Below, piece after piece: positions 54,119 through 63,402 of a stretch of 64,000 bases of DNA. Within the stretch, counting starts at the first letter, position 1, and each line of letters opens with the position of its first letter. Made by a program: the position numbers and the translations under genes. Where the stretch lies: the NCBI RefSeq assembly GCF_963676485.1, contig NZ_OY781114.1, forward strand, positions 2,806,501-2,870,500. The letters are read 5' to 3'. Source of the DNA: an uncultured Cohaesibacter sp. (GTDB taxonomy: Bacteria > Pseudomonadota > Alphaproteobacteria > Rhizobiales > Cohaesibacteraceae). The notes under the pieces were generated by a model. The model made no database searches. It saw only the letters and a list, made by a program, of their open reading frames with translations, and was not told where the DNA came from.

Positions 54119-55234
54119 TCAGGCCAGGGTGGCCAGATGGGCGCGCTGGAAGGAGACGATCTCGTCAATGCGATTGCTGTGCACTTTTTTCACCCAGTCG
54201 GCATCGCTAATCAGAGCCCGACCAACCGCAATGAGATCGAACTCGTCGCGTTCCATGCGGTGAACCAGCTTCTCAAATCCTGTCGTGGTGGCGTCTTCTC
54301 CGCCGAAGGACGAGATGAAGTCTGTGCTGAGGCCAACGGAACCGACACTGATGGTGGGCTTGCCGGTGAGCTTTTTCGCCCAGCCAGCAAAGTTGAGACC
54401 GTCTTCCCCGTCCACATCAGGGAATTCGGGTTCCCAGAAACGGCGCTGTGAGCAATGGAACATATCGACACCGGCGTCAGCCAGAGCGGTCAGCCAAACT
54501 TCCATTTCCGCCGGAGTCTTGGCCAGCTTGGCGGCGTAATCCTGCTGCTTCCACTGGCTGATGCGCAGCAACAGCGGGAAATCAGGGCCGACTTCGGCAC
54601 GACAGGCCTTGACGACTTCCAGTGCAAAGCGTGAGCGATCCATCAGGCTGTCTCCGCCCCACATGTCGGTTCGCTTGTTTGTGCCGTCCCAGAAGAACTG
54701 GTCAATCAGGTAGCCGTGGGCGCCGTGCAGCTCTGCCACGTCGAAGCCGAGGTCCTTGGCGCTCTTCACCGAGGCTGCGTAAGCAGCGATGGTGTCTGCG
54801 ATATCTGCCTCGCTCATGGCATTGCCGCGCGGATCATCCGGTCCAATCAGCCCGGAGGGACTTTCAACGGGCACGCCGGGGTCCCAGTCGCCGCTTCGGG
54901 TTGAGCCCGTGTGCCAGACTTGAGGGCCCATGGCACCACCGGCATCATGGACGGCGTTGATCACCTGCTGCCAGCCGGCAAGCGCTTCCTTGCCGCAGAA
55001 AAATGGAATATTGGGCAGGTTGCGAGAGGCCGGGCGGTCGATCACGGTGCCTTCGGAAAGAATGAGGCCCACTTCGCCTTCGGCGCGGCGGCGATAATAG
55101 TCCGCATTCTTGTCATTGGGGACGCCTTCGGGAGCGAAGTTGCGCGTCATGGGAGCCATGACAAGGCGGTTCTTGAGGGTTAGAGAGCCTAGGGAAAAGG
55201 GACGAAACAGGGTGCTTGTATCAATATCTGTCAT
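54119..55234 (-). CDS. NADH:flavin oxidoreductase, Old Yellow Enzyme family
   Basis: 371 residues from ATG 55234. FMN-dependent TIM barrel: LKNRLVMAPMTRNFAPEGVP at the start, GLILSEGTVIDRPASRN, the active-site helix ELHGAHGYLIDQFFWDGTNK (His-Gly-Ala-His-Gly), and a C-terminal FDLIAVGRALISDADWVKKV. It would reduce activated C=C bonds or nitro compounds. The substrate is unknown; family length about 360 agrees. Confidence 0.9.
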   Translation of the reverse strand: MTDIDTSTLFRPFSLGSLTLKNRLVMAPMTRNFAPEGVPNDKNADYYRRRAEGEVGLILSEGTVIDRPASRNLPNIPFFCGKEALAGWQQVINAVHDAGGAMGPQVWHTGSTRSGDWDPGVPVESPSGLIGPDDPRGNAMSEADIADTIAAYAASVKSAKDLGFDVAELHGAHGYLIDQFFWDGTNKRTDMWGGDSLMDRSRFALEVVKACRAEVGPDFPLLLRISQWKQQDYAAKLAKTPAEMEVWLTALADAGVDMFHCSQRRFWEPEFPDVDGEDGLNFAGWAKKLTGKPTISVGSVGLSTDFISSFGGEDATTTGFEKLVHRMERDEFDLIAVGRALISDADWVKKVHSNRIDEIVSFQRAHLATLA

Positions 55235-55757
55235 TGTTTCATAACTGTCTGTGCGTTTGAAAATCGTTGCGGACGAAAATGGCAACGGGAAATTAGGGTC
55301 GTCTAATAAGTATTCACGATATGGATGGTTTCAATAGCTGACAGATGTGGGGGCCTTCCTTTGTGGCAGCGGCAGTCTGCTGGGCTGGACCACAGGGAGG
55401 GGAAGGGCAATAGAAGCATCTGCAATGCGTCCTTTTTGCAACAGGAAAAAAGATCAATCTGAGGTGGCAAGGTGAGCGACTTGTCTTGCTTTCGGTCTGG
55501 CGCTATGTAAGCGCAGAACCAACCAAACAGGGGTGCTTTTTGTCGCGTTATTCCGTAACAGAGAATGTAACCAGCGCCGCATTAGCTTTCATCAGGCAGA
55601 TGCGGAACGGTCGTCCTGTGCGTTGATTAGCCGCTTGTAAAGCCTGCCGCTGTCATGCCCGGTCGATCTGGCTGGCAGCGAAATCTCCTTTTCCCAAATA
55701 TCTGGTCGAGATTTTGTTCTGCCCAATCATCTATTCCAAGATGCTTGGCAAGACCTC
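55235..55757. other. Intergenic, no gene seen
   Basis: About 520 bases between the divergent oxidoreductase and RNHCP genes. It contains the promoters of both. No open frame with support, tRNA-like fold or known riboswitch motif was recognised. Confidence 0.4.
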
Positions 55758-56297
55758 ATGTTTTACGACAAAAATACCCACGGGCGGCCCCATTCCCGCT
55801 CTGAACAGAATAACTATAGCAAGAAAAAGCAACACAAGACCAAACGATGGCAGGCCACAGACAGGGAATTTCGATGTGTGCACTGCAAGCAGATGGTGTT
55901 TCTGACCTCTGACATGGGCACGGTTCATCGCAACCATTGTCCCCATTGTTTGCATTCCCTGCATGTGGACACGAAGCCGGGCAACCGGGCTTCCTTATGT
56001 CGGGCGCGGATGGAGCCGGTCGGTTTGACCCGCAAACATAACGGCTTTGACAAATATGGCCGGGAGCGGGGAGGTGACATCATGATTGTGCACCTTTGCT
56101 CAGGCTGTGGCGCGGTGAATATCAACCGCATAGCTGCAGATGATTGTTGTGATCTGATCCTGGCGCTGTTTGAGCAGTCCCATTTTATGGAGCCAAGTCA
56201 GCGGGCGGTGATAGAAAGAGCCGGTATCCAGCTGTTGGATGCCCATGATGCTGAGCAGCTTCATATTGCCTTGTTTGGCAAGAGATGGACGCCATAA
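55758..56297 (+). CDS. RNHCP-domain zinc-binding protein
   Basis: 179 residues. A basic N-terminal stretch is followed by REFRCVHCKQMVFLTSDMGT and HRNHCPHCLHSLHVDTKPGN, the zinc-ribbon RNHCP domain named for that motif, with two C-x2-C pairs; a second C-x2-C is in HLCSGCGAVNINRIAADDC. No function is known for the family. A nucleic-acid-binding role is a guess from the zinc ribbons and basic tail. Confidence 0.82.
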   Translation: MFYDKNTHGRPHSRSEQNNYSKKKQHKTKRWQATDREFRCVHCKQMVFLTSDMGTVHRNHCPHCLHSLHVDTKPGNRASLCRARMEPVGLTRKHNGFDKYGRERGGDIMIVHLCSGCGAVNINRIAADDCCDLILALFEQSHFMEPSQRAVIERAGIQLLDAHDAEQLHIALFGKRWTP

Positions 56298-56377
56298 CCT
56301 CAAGTGGGCAGCGCGGGACCTTCTTTCGGGCTGCCCAACTGTGAAGAGGGCCAAAAAGTAAGAGAATTGCAGATAGC

Positions 56378-56403
56378 AAAAAGGCCGGTTGCCCGGCCTT
56401 TTT
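56378..56403. terminator. Bidirectional terminator
   Basis: AAAAAGGCCGG pairs with CCGGCCTTTTT around TTGC. It ends the RNHCP transcript and the ArgE/tct operon converging from the right. Confidence 0.9.
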
Positions 56404-56423
56404 GTTGCATATCTTGAGAATGC

Positions 56424-57629
56424 TCAGCCTTTGAGGGGCTTTTCCAGCGAGCCGAGCAAGTCATCAAGGAAGCTCAGGCAGAGATCAAGCTGTTCGATGT
56501 CGACGAACTCATTGGGCTTGTGGGCCTGCTTGATGGAGCCGGGACCAACAATGATCGACGGGATCTTGCCGATGGTTTCAAACACGCCGCCTTCCGAGCC
56601 GTAAGAGACCTTGCCACCCCATTCGGGCATCAGGTGGGCATAGCGCTTGAAGGCGTTACTGCCGCGTGCATCACCCATGGCGGGATAAGCAAAGATCCTC
56701 TCCCATGTCACACCGGTATCGGCTGCTTTGGCTGTCATTTTCGCAGCGATGTCGGCTTCAATGCCATCCAGAAGTGCCTTCATGTCGCCTTCGGCATCCA
56801 TGCCGCTGATTGAGCGCAGCTCGAATGTGAAGCTGCAGTCGCTCGGGGTCACGTTGGTCGCGACACCGCCCTTGATCGTGGTGGTCAGCATAGTGGCGTG
56901 CGGCACCGTGAAATCTTTGTCAAACGGCCCCTCGGCCTGATAGCGCTCTGCGCGTTCTGCAATGGCGCTGATCATACGGGAGGCATATTCAACAGCATTC
57001 ACATGCTCGGGGGCAAATGAGGAATGCCCGGAGGTGCCCTTGACATGGGCGCGCATGGCGATCTTGCCCTTCTGGCCAGTTATCAGCTTCATCTCCGAGG
57101 GTTCGCCAATGATGGCCAGCTCCGGGGGAACATCCAGATCGGCCAACCAGCGCGCGATGGCTGGTGCACCCAGACAGCCCACTTCTTCATCATAGGAAAA
57201 GCAGATATAGATCGGGCGTTTGAGGTCTGCCTTGGCAAAGGAAGCTGCCGCCGCCAAAAGGCAGGCGCCAAAGCCCTTCATGTCACAAGAGCCCCGCCCA
57301 TAGATGCGGTCTTCTCTTTCATCAGCTGTAAAGGCAGGGGTAATCCAACTGTCTTCATTGGCTGGAACCACGTCGGTATGGCCGGACAGAACCACGCCGG
57401 GCACGTTGGCTGGGCCAAAACGGGCAATCAGATTGGCTTTGGTGCCTTCGTCATTGGGCAGAATGGTAACATCTGCACCCAATGTCTTTAGAGTTTCGGC
57501 GGCGTAGTCGATAAGCGCTCTGTTTGAACGACTGGATACGGAATCATATCCAATCAAAGCCCCCAGATGCGCCTTGGCCTGTTCAAGGGCAGGATGCTGG
57601 AGCGAAGGGGCTTCGATGGTGAGGCTCAT
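56424..57629 (-). CDS. ArgE/DapE-type metallodeacylase (acetylornithine deacetylase-like)
   Basis: 401 residues, M20 peptidase family. Metal motifs: LSGHTDVVPAN (His), YGRGSCDMKGFGAC (bridging Asp) and FSYDEEVGCLGAP (catalytic and ligand Glu). Closest in style to proteobacterial ArgE, which frees ornithine from N-acetylornithine. The ATG at 57629 is five bases after the tctA stop, so it is in the tct operon; the transported substrate might be an N-acyl compound. Conventional ArgE and a catabolic acylase are both possible. Confidence 0.85.
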   Translation of the reverse strand: MSLTIEAPSLQHPALEQAKAHLGALIGYDSVSSRSNRALIDYAAETLKTLGADVTILPNDEGTKANLIARFGPANVPGVVLSGHTDVVPANEDSWITPAFTADEREDRIYGRGSCDMKGFGACLLAAAASFAKADLKRPIYICFSYDEEVGCLGAPAIARWLADLDVPPELAIIGEPSEMKLITGQKGKIAMRAHVKGTSGHSSFAPEHVNAVEYASRMISAIAERAERYQAEGPFDKDFTVPHATMLTTTIKGGVATNVTPSDCSFTFELRSISGMDAEGDMKALLDGIEADIAAKMTAKAADTGVTWERIFAYPAMGDARGSNAFKRYAHLMPEWGGKVSYGSEGGVFETIGKIPSIIVGPGSIKQAHKPNEFVDIEQLDLCLSFLDDLLGSLEKPLKG

Positions 57630-57634
57630 TGGTC

Positions 57635-59116
57635 TCAAGCCTTTCTATTTCTGGATTTACGGAATTCACGCCGGACGGTGAGCCCGACAACGAGAACAAT
57701 CAGTGCGGCGAAAATCATCGTGATCGGAGAGGAAACCAGAACAGATGGATCTCCGCGGGAAATTGCCAGTGCACGGCGCAAATTCTCTTCGATCATCGGT
57801 CCGATAATGAAGGCGATGAGGAAGGGAGCTGCCGGAATGTTGAGCAGGAACATGATGAAGCCGGTCACACCCATGATCAGCAGAATGGCCACATCGAACA
57901 TGCTTGACGCAATCGAGTAGATGCCGAACAGGCAGAGTAGCAGCACCACAGGTGCCAAGAGAGACTGCGGAATGCGGGCAACATGGGAGAAGCCGCGCAT
58001 GATGACCTTACCGGCAAAGAACAACAGCACCGAAGAGAAGAGCATGCCTATGAACAGCATGTAGACTTCGTGGATGTTGGTCTGGAACAGTAAAGGTCCG
58101 GGAGTGAGGCCCTGAATCATGAAGGCACCAAGCATGACGCCGGTGATGACATCGCCGGGCACGCCCAACGCAAGCAACGGGATCATGGTTGCGCCGCAGG
58201 CACCATTATTTGCGGATTCTGATGCGGCAATGCCTTCAAGCTCGCCATGGCCGAAATTGTCGCCATTCTTGGAGGTGCGCTGTGCTTCGCCATAGGAGAA
58301 GAAAGCAGCAGCTGACGGGCCAATGCCGGGGATTGCGCCAAGAACAGCCCCAATGACAGAGCCACGCAGAATGGATTTGAGCGACGCAAGGAACTCGCTC
58401 CGACTTACTTTCTGATCACCCAGTTTGGCTGCTTCATTCTTGTGTGCCGCACGGAAAACAATAAGCTTGAGCAGCTCAGGCAAGGCAAACAGGCCGATCA
58501 GAACCGGCGCAACCGAAAGGCCAGCCTGCATGTCGTTGGTGAAGGCAAAACGGAAAGAGCCATAAAGATCTTCACCCGCTGTGGCCAACAGTAAGCCGAA
58601 AGTGGCCGAGATGAGGCCGAGCAGCAGGGAATTGCCCGAAACGCCCGCAACGGTGGTGAGGGCAAAGAGCATCAGCATGAAATATTCCGGCGGTCCGACG
58701 CGCAAGGCCAGAATGGCAAGCGGTGCAGCCAGAAAGATCAGCGACAGGTTGGAAATGAAATCGCCGATGACTGAGGAATAGAGCGCCATGTTGAGCGCCT
58801 TGCCTGCCTTGCCCTGTCGGGCGAGCGGATAGCCATCAAGGGCTGTACAGGCAGCTGATGCGGTGCCGGGGGTCTTGATGAGGATGGCCGATACAGAGCC
58901 ACCATAGGTCGAGCCTTTATAAAGAGCGACCAGCAGCAGGATGGAGGGAACCGGTTCCATATAGAAGGTGAAGGGCAGGGCAAGGGTAACGGCCATTGTC
59001 CCGGTCATGCCGGGAATAGCCCCGATGATCACGCCGCCCCAGATGCCTGCGGCCATGATCAGGAGATTCTGCCAGGTCGCTACGGCCTGCAGGGCATAGA
59101 GAATGTCGTGTGCCAT
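57635..59116 (-). CDS. tctA: Tripartite tricarboxylate transporter large permease TctA
   Basis: 493 residues with about eleven membrane helices. The signatures GAIPGMTGTMAVTLALPFTF, KGSTYGGSVSAILIKTPGTA and a repeated GAIPGIGPSAAAFFSYGEAQ are typical of TctA. It moves a carboxylate with TctB and the periplasmic receptor TctC using an ion gradient. Directly after tctB (12 bases). Confidence 0.94.
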   Translation of the reverse strand: MAHDILYALQAVATWQNLLIMAAGIWGGVIIGAIPGMTGTMAVTLALPFTFYMEPVPSILLLVALYKGSTYGGSVSAILIKTPGTASAACTALDGYPLARQGKAGKALNMALYSSVIGDFISNLSLIFLAAPLAILALRVGPPEYFMLMLFALTTVAGVSGNSLLLGLISATFGLLLATAGEDLYGSFRFAFTNDMQAGLSVAPVLIGLFALPELLKLIVFRAAHKNEAAKLGDQKVSRSEFLASLKSILRGSVIGAVLGAIPGIGPSAAAFFSYGEAQRTSKNGDNFGHGELEGIAASESANNGACGATMIPLLALGVPGDVITGVMLGAFMIQGLTPGPLLFQTNIHEVYMLFIGMLFSSVLLFFAGKVIMRGFSHVARIPQSLLAPVVLLLCLFGIYSIASSMFDVAILLIMGVTGFIMFLLNIPAAPFLIAFIIGPMIEENLRRALAISRGDPSVLVSSPITMIFAALIVLVVGLTVRREFRKSRNRKA

Positions 59117-59128
59117 GAGTGTCTCCGA

Positions 59129-59638
59129 TCAGAAGCCAAATTGTTTGGTCAGAATGCCAACAGGGAATTGCGTGCCGAGTGCCGAGTGGAATACCACCTG
59201 CAGCAGGATCGGTCCTAGCAGTGCCAGACCAATGGCCCAGTAGCGGTAGTTTTTCTCGCCGGTGAGCAGGATCATGGCGCCGGTCAGGGCCATGGAGGCA
59301 ATCAGGAAGCCGACATAGGGCATCAGCAGCACATAGGCGATAAAGGCCACCATTGCGCCGATGAAACGAGTGATCTGAACGCTTTTGGGGGCGTTGTCGC
59401 TTTCCAGCGGTTCAGGCTCGGCCGTACGCCCCAGAAGGGCCAGAACAAAGAGAAGAATGCCAAGTCCGCAGCCGATGATCGACACCGTTCGGGGCCACAT
59501 ATCCGGTGGGGGCGCAAAGCCTGGAATGAAGGCCGGGCGTGGCACATAGACCGGGATGAGAGCGAAAATGACAAAGGCGAAAAAGGCTGCAATCAGTAGC
59601 CCGCAGAACCATGGGCTGCGAAGAAAGGAAGTGTGCAT
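59129..59638 (-). CDS. tctB: Tripartite tricarboxylate transporter small permease TctB
   Basis: 169 residues, four membrane helices, a typical TctB size and position. N-terminal helix CGLLIAAFFAFVIFALIPVY; poorly conserved family, so context carries the assignment. Confidence 0.85.
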   Translation of the reverse strand: MHTSFLRSPWFCGLLIAAFFAFVIFALIPVYVPRPAFIPGFAPPPDMWPRTVSIIGCGLGILLFVLALLGRTAEPEPLESDNAPKSVQITRFIGAMVAFIAYVLLMPYVGFLIASMALTGAMILLTGEKNYRYWAIGLALLGPILLQVVFHSALGTQFPVGILTKQFGF

Positions 59639-59660
59639 GGCGGGAGGTTCCCAACAAAGG

Positions 59661-59687
59661 GCGTGGCCCCTTCGGTAAGGGCCACGC
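59661..59687 (-). other. Stem-loop between tctC and tctB
   Basis: GCGTGGCCC pairs perfectly with GGGCCACGC around a 9-base loop, in the 105-base gap. Such hairpins often protect an abundant binding-protein mRNA or partly terminate before the membrane genes. Confidence 0.65.
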
Positions 59688-59743
59688 TTGCTGTCAGATG
59701 ATGTTTGGTTTTTGCTATTCTTATTCAGAAGATCGTGCGTGAC

Positions 59744-60718
59744 TTATTCCGGCAGGTAGCCAAATTTCTTGGCAAGGCCATGGAACAGGTCATACTGCTC
59801 TTTTGCATATTTGGTCATGTCGATTTTGCCAACGGTGGAGATGGAGCCACGACGGCCAGCCAGCTTCAACCAGGTTTCATCGGTAGCCACTTTGCCAAGA
59901 ACGTCATGCCATTTGGCAACGACGTTTTCCGGCAGACCTTTGGGACCATAAAGAGCGCTCCAGCCGGTAACCTGACCTGCCTGCTTGTAGCCCAACTCTG
60001 CTGCGGTCGGAGTGTCTGGCAGTTTTGCCATACGTTCCGGCGCAAAGACCATCAGGGCTTTCATGTCGCCGCTTTCGATGTGCGGGATGAGCGAGCCGGC
60101 AGAAACAGCAAGGAAGTCAACATGGCCGCCGAGCAAAGCGGTTGCCAGTGCGCCGCCACCTTTGTAAGGCACCAGAGTTGCCGCTGTGAGCGGGTCCATG
60201 CCGGCGTCAGACAACAGAGCCTGCGAGGTGAAGCCGTCGATCGCGGTTGCGCCAGATGCAGCATAGGTCATAGCACCATTGCTGTCTTTAACCGCTTTAA
60301 GGAGCTCTTCAACACTGTTGTAAGGGGAATCACCCTTCACTGCGAGAATCATTGGCGTTGCTTCAAGAGCACCAAGGAAGGTGTAGGCATCCCACTGGAC
60401 GGAAGCCTGCGGGTTGACCGCCGGGGTCAGGGCCATGCCAACGCGAGCCAGCAGCAGGGTATAGCCATCTGGCTCTGCTTCTGAAACCGAACGGGCACCG
60501 TTCATGCCACCAGCACCGGGCTTGTTGACCACGGTGATTGGCTGGCCGAGATAGCCTTTGGCAGATTCGGCAAGAGCGCGACCGGCAAGGTCGGATGCAC
60601 CACCCGGGCCATAAGGAATGGTGAGGGTAACAGCCTGGGTCGGGTAGCTGTCTTCAGCCATAGCGGCGCCGGTGAAAAGTGCGGTAGCCATTGCGAGGGC
60701 GGAAACAATTTTTTTCAT
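59744..60718 (-). CDS. tctC: Tripartite tricarboxylate transporter receptor TctC
   Basis: 324 residues. A signal peptide (MKKIVSALAMATALFTGAAM) is followed by a Bug/TctC binding-protein fold: YPTQAVTLTIPYGPGGASDL, VNKPGAGGMNGA and GGHVDFLAVSAGSL. It binds the substrate in the periplasm; which carboxylate is unknown. First gene of the operon. Confidence 0.93.
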   Translation of the reverse strand: MKKIVSALAMATALFTGAAMAEDSYPTQAVTLTIPYGPGGASDLAGRALAESAKGYLGQPITVVNKPGAGGMNGARSVSEAEPDGYTLLLARVGMALTPAVNPQASVQWDAYTFLGALEATPMILAVKGDSPYNSVEELLKAVKDSNGAMTYAASGATAIDGFTSQALLSDAGMDPLTAATLVPYKGGGALATALLGGHVDFLAVSAGSLIPHIESGDMKALMVFAPERMAKLPDTPTAAELGYKQAGQVTGWSALYGPKGLPENVVAKWHDVLGKVATDETWLKLAGRRGSISTVGKIDMTKYAKEQYDLFHGLAKKFGYLPE

Positions 60719-60829
60719 GTTTTAATGAACCTCTTGGACTGCGGTCCGAAATAAGGACCTATGGAAGGTGTTTGGGTAATCCACAAAAGTTTTGTTTCAC
60801 AGTATTCCCTTTTTTGCAAGAAAATATAA

Positions 60830-60852
60830 CAGTATGCATATTTGTAATACTG
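60830..60852. promoter_or_regulatory. LysR-type operator candidate
   Basis: CAGTAT-N11-ATACTG is a perfect 6-bp inverted repeat with the T-N11-A architecture of LysR sites, between tctC and the LysR gene. An extra half site CAGTAT lies at 60800-60805. Confidence 0.7.
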
Positions 60853-60864
60853 AGGCTGAGCAAA

Positions 60865-61776
60865 ATGATGAAAATCCGCGAGTTGCAGGCGTTCGATGCA
60901 TATATTCGTTTGGGCGGCATGCGTAGTGCGGCAGACGAGCTGGGGTTGAGCCAGCCGATGATCAGTCGGTTGTTGATGGCGCTTGAAGCACGAGTGGGAT
61001 TTGCCCTTTTTTTGCGCAAGCGGAACAAGCTGATTCCCACGCCAGAGGCCTTTCAGTTTCATCAGACTGTGGTGCGGGGGCTGGAGAGCATCAGCGCTCT
61101 CTCTGAAGAGGCCAGCGCTATCGCGAACAATCAGCGCGGGCATTTGGTTATCGCCGCGCAGCCCATTTTCTGTGACACCTTTCTCATTGATGCCATTGCC
61201 GAGTTTCAGAAGACACATCCTCATGTGAGCGTCAGGCTGCGCGATACAGGCATGAGTGAGATCATGCGCATGGTGGCCGAGCGAAGCTGTGATTTCGCTC
61301 TCGGCATCACGCTGGATGCCGATCCTTACGGGGCTGACGTGACCTCTCTGGCCATCTGTGAAGCGCGCTGTCTCATGCCAAAAGGGCATAAGCTGCAGCA
61401 GCTAAAGGAAGTGTCGTTGCAGAATCTGAAAAGGGAAACCTTCGTCGATCTGGCACCCGGTAGCCCATTGCGCACACGAATCGACTATATGATGCAGTCC
61501 ATTGAGGTGGAGCGGTCGATTGTTGCCGAAACCCGTACCCTGCACGGGGTTGTGCGGTTGGTTGAGATGGGAGTGGGATTGGCTATTGTCGATCCCGTTG
61601 CCTGCCTGCTGCTCGATCCTGAAAAGGTTGTTGACTGTCCGCTGCTGCCGTCCATTCGCTGGGATATTGCGCAGTTCGTTCCCAAGGACCGACCCTTGAG
61701 CGGAATCGGGCTGGCCTTTGCAGAGGTGGTGGCAACCGAAATCGGGCGTTTGAAAACGGCTGGGGTGATCCTCTAG
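60865..61776 (+). CDS. LysR-family transcriptional regulator
   Basis: 303 residues from ATG 60865 (GAGG nine bases ahead); a longer frame from 60691 has no family similarity. The N-terminal HTH is RELQAFDAYIRLGGMRSAAD followed by ELGLSQPMISRLLMALE; the C-terminus is a periplasmic-binding-fold effector domain. Divergent from the tct genes, with an operator candidate between, so it probably regulates them and itself. Confidence 0.92.
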   Translation: MMKIRELQAFDAYIRLGGMRSAADELGLSQPMISRLLMALEARVGFALFLRKRNKLIPTPEAFQFHQTVVRGLESISALSEEASAIANNQRGHLVIAAQPIFCDTFLIDAIAEFQKTHPHVSVRLRDTGMSEIMRMVAERSCDFALGITLDADPYGADVTSLAICEARCLMPKGHKLQQLKEVSLQNLKRETFVDLAPGSPLRTRIDYMMQSIEVERSIVAETRTLHGVVRLVEMGVGLAIVDPVACLLLDPEKVVDCPLLPSIRWDIAQFVPKDRPLSGIGLAFAEVVATEIGRLKTAGVIL

Positions 61777-61815
61777 CCTTCAGCGTGACGCATCAATAGG
61801 CCTGAAGCCTTCTGC

Positions 61816-63300
61816 TCAGTCCGGATTGCCCGGCTCGGTTTGTACGCCCAGATCCTTCAGTGTGACAATGCGGTTGCCGCGCAGGTCGTTGGCACAGACC
61901 AGATAGCCGCGCTCTTCCATATAGGTCAGCAGGAAGCGGGCGCGTGAGGGCGAGCGGGTGCCATAAGCGGTGGCAAGTTCCAGATTGGTGGGGCAGGGTT
62001 TCTTGCCAAGGGCTGCCTTTGCGAGCAGCAGATAGACCCCGCGCATATCTTCGGGCAACTGGTCGGCAATAACACCTGCCTGTTTCCACTGATTCTCGTC
62101 GAGGGTTTCTTCCTTGGCATCAACGCCTGCGCGGGCTACGGCCAAAAGCTGGCGGAATTCCTGCAAGTCTGGCGTTCTTTTGAGTGTTTTTTCGATGCGG
62201 CAGCGAACCTGAAAATCCTGATAGAGAACAGAAACCGGCTGATAGGCGGCGTCCGGATCATCCAAAAGGTCGGTCAGGATCTGATGCAAAATGGCTTCGC
62301 GCTCTTCGGCGCTGAGGCCGGGGTCGAGATCCAGCTGCGGTTCGGATTCACCGCCAAATTCCCGATCCAGCTTCAGATTGGCCAATTGCTGCATAACTTC
62401 TGCTGTTGTCGGGGGTGGGGGCGCCATGGCCGGTCTGGGGTCTTCATCCGAGCCGGGCTTGAACAGAAGATCGTCGATAGTGTCGTGGGGCACGTCTGGC
62501 AAGGGCATCAGCTTGGGGCTTGATGACCGGGCAGAGGTTTCCACCGCACCGATGGTCACTGTTTCCGAGCGACGGTAAAGAGCCGGTCCGAGGGCGACAA
62601 ACTGGCCCCGATCTAGATTTCGGAAGGTCTCGGCCTGTCTGCGCTCGAGGCCAAGCAGATCGGCGGCACGCGCCATGTCGATATCAAGGAAGGTTCGGCC
62701 CATCAGAAAGTTGGAGGCTTCGGCGGCGACATTCTTTGCCAGCTTGGCAAGGCGCTGTGTGGCGATGATGCCAGCAAGGCCACGCTTGCGGCCACGGCAC
62801 ATGAGGTTGGTCATGGCACCAAGAGACGAGCGACGGGCTTCTTCACTGACTTCACCACCGGCTGCAGGGGCGAAAAGCTGGGCTTCGTCAACAATCACGA
62901 TGGCCGGATACCAATATTGCCGGTCGATATCGAACAAGCCATTGAGGAAGGCCGAGGCGGCGCGCATCTGGCGATCTGCATCAAGGCCTTCCAGATTGAG
63001 TACGGCGGAGATGCGATGCTGGCGCACGCGGGCGGCGATCATGGTCAGGCCGGCTTCGGTGCCAACGGCATCCACCACTGCATGGCCGTATTTCTCGGCC
63101 AGCGTGACGAAATCCCCTTCCGGGTCAATGATGATCTGCTGAACCCATTTTGCGCTCTGTTCGAGAATGCGGCGCAACAGATGGGATTTGCCCGAACCGG
63201 AGTTGCCCTGCACCAGAAGGCGGGTTGCCAGCAGTTCTTCCAGATCCATTTGGGCCGGCTGGCCCAGTTTCATGGTCCCCAGATCAATGCTGACGGTCAT
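61816..63300 (-). CDS. HerA-like (DUF87) ATPase with C-terminal winged-helix-like region
   Basis: 494 residues from ATG 63300. Walker A QGNSGSGKSHLL with K38, Walker B PAIVIVDEAQLFAP, then RGRKRGLAGIIATQRLAKLA, all in HerA/DUF87 style; an Arg-rich stretch and a Pro-rich linker lead to a C-terminal region (about 400-490: TNLELATAYGTRSPSRARFL, ERGYLV) that looks like a winged helix. HerA proteins pump DNA; here no NurA nuclease is coupled, but an exonuclease gene lies 102 bases upstream. Confidence 0.82.
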   Translation of the reverse strand: MTVSIDLGTMKLGQPAQMDLEELLATRLLVQGNSGSGKSHLLRRILEQSAKWVQQIIIDPEGDFVTLAEKYGHAVVDAVGTEAGLTMIAARVRQHRISAVLNLEGLDADRQMRAASAFLNGLFDIDRQYWYPAIVIVDEAQLFAPAAGGEVSEEARRSSLGAMTNLMCRGRKRGLAGIIATQRLAKLAKNVAAEASNFLMGRTFLDIDMARAADLLGLERRQAETFRNLDRGQFVALGPALYRRSETVTIGAVETSARSSSPKLMPLPDVPHDTIDDLLFKPGSDEDPRPAMAPPPPTTAEVMQQLANLKLDREFGGESEPQLDLDPGLSAEEREAILHQILTDLLDDPDAAYQPVSVLYQDFQVRCRIEKTLKRTPDLQEFRQLLAVARAGVDAKEETLDENQWKQAGVIADQLPEDMRGVYLLLAKAALGKKPCPTNLELATAYGTRSPSRARFLLTYMEERGYLVCANDLRGNRIVTLKDLGVQTEPGNPD

Positions 63301-63402
63301 CGTGATACAATTATCCTGTGAGGAAAAAGAAAGAACGGCGGCGAACCTTTCAGATTCGGCGCTCCAGATCAATAGAGTTTCGCGCCATTGGGCCAAACAG
63401 AG

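Noticed and set aside
60691-60864. N-terminal extension of the LysR gene
   Set aside because: It crosses the operator candidate and the start of tctC, and has no similarity to LysR N-termini.
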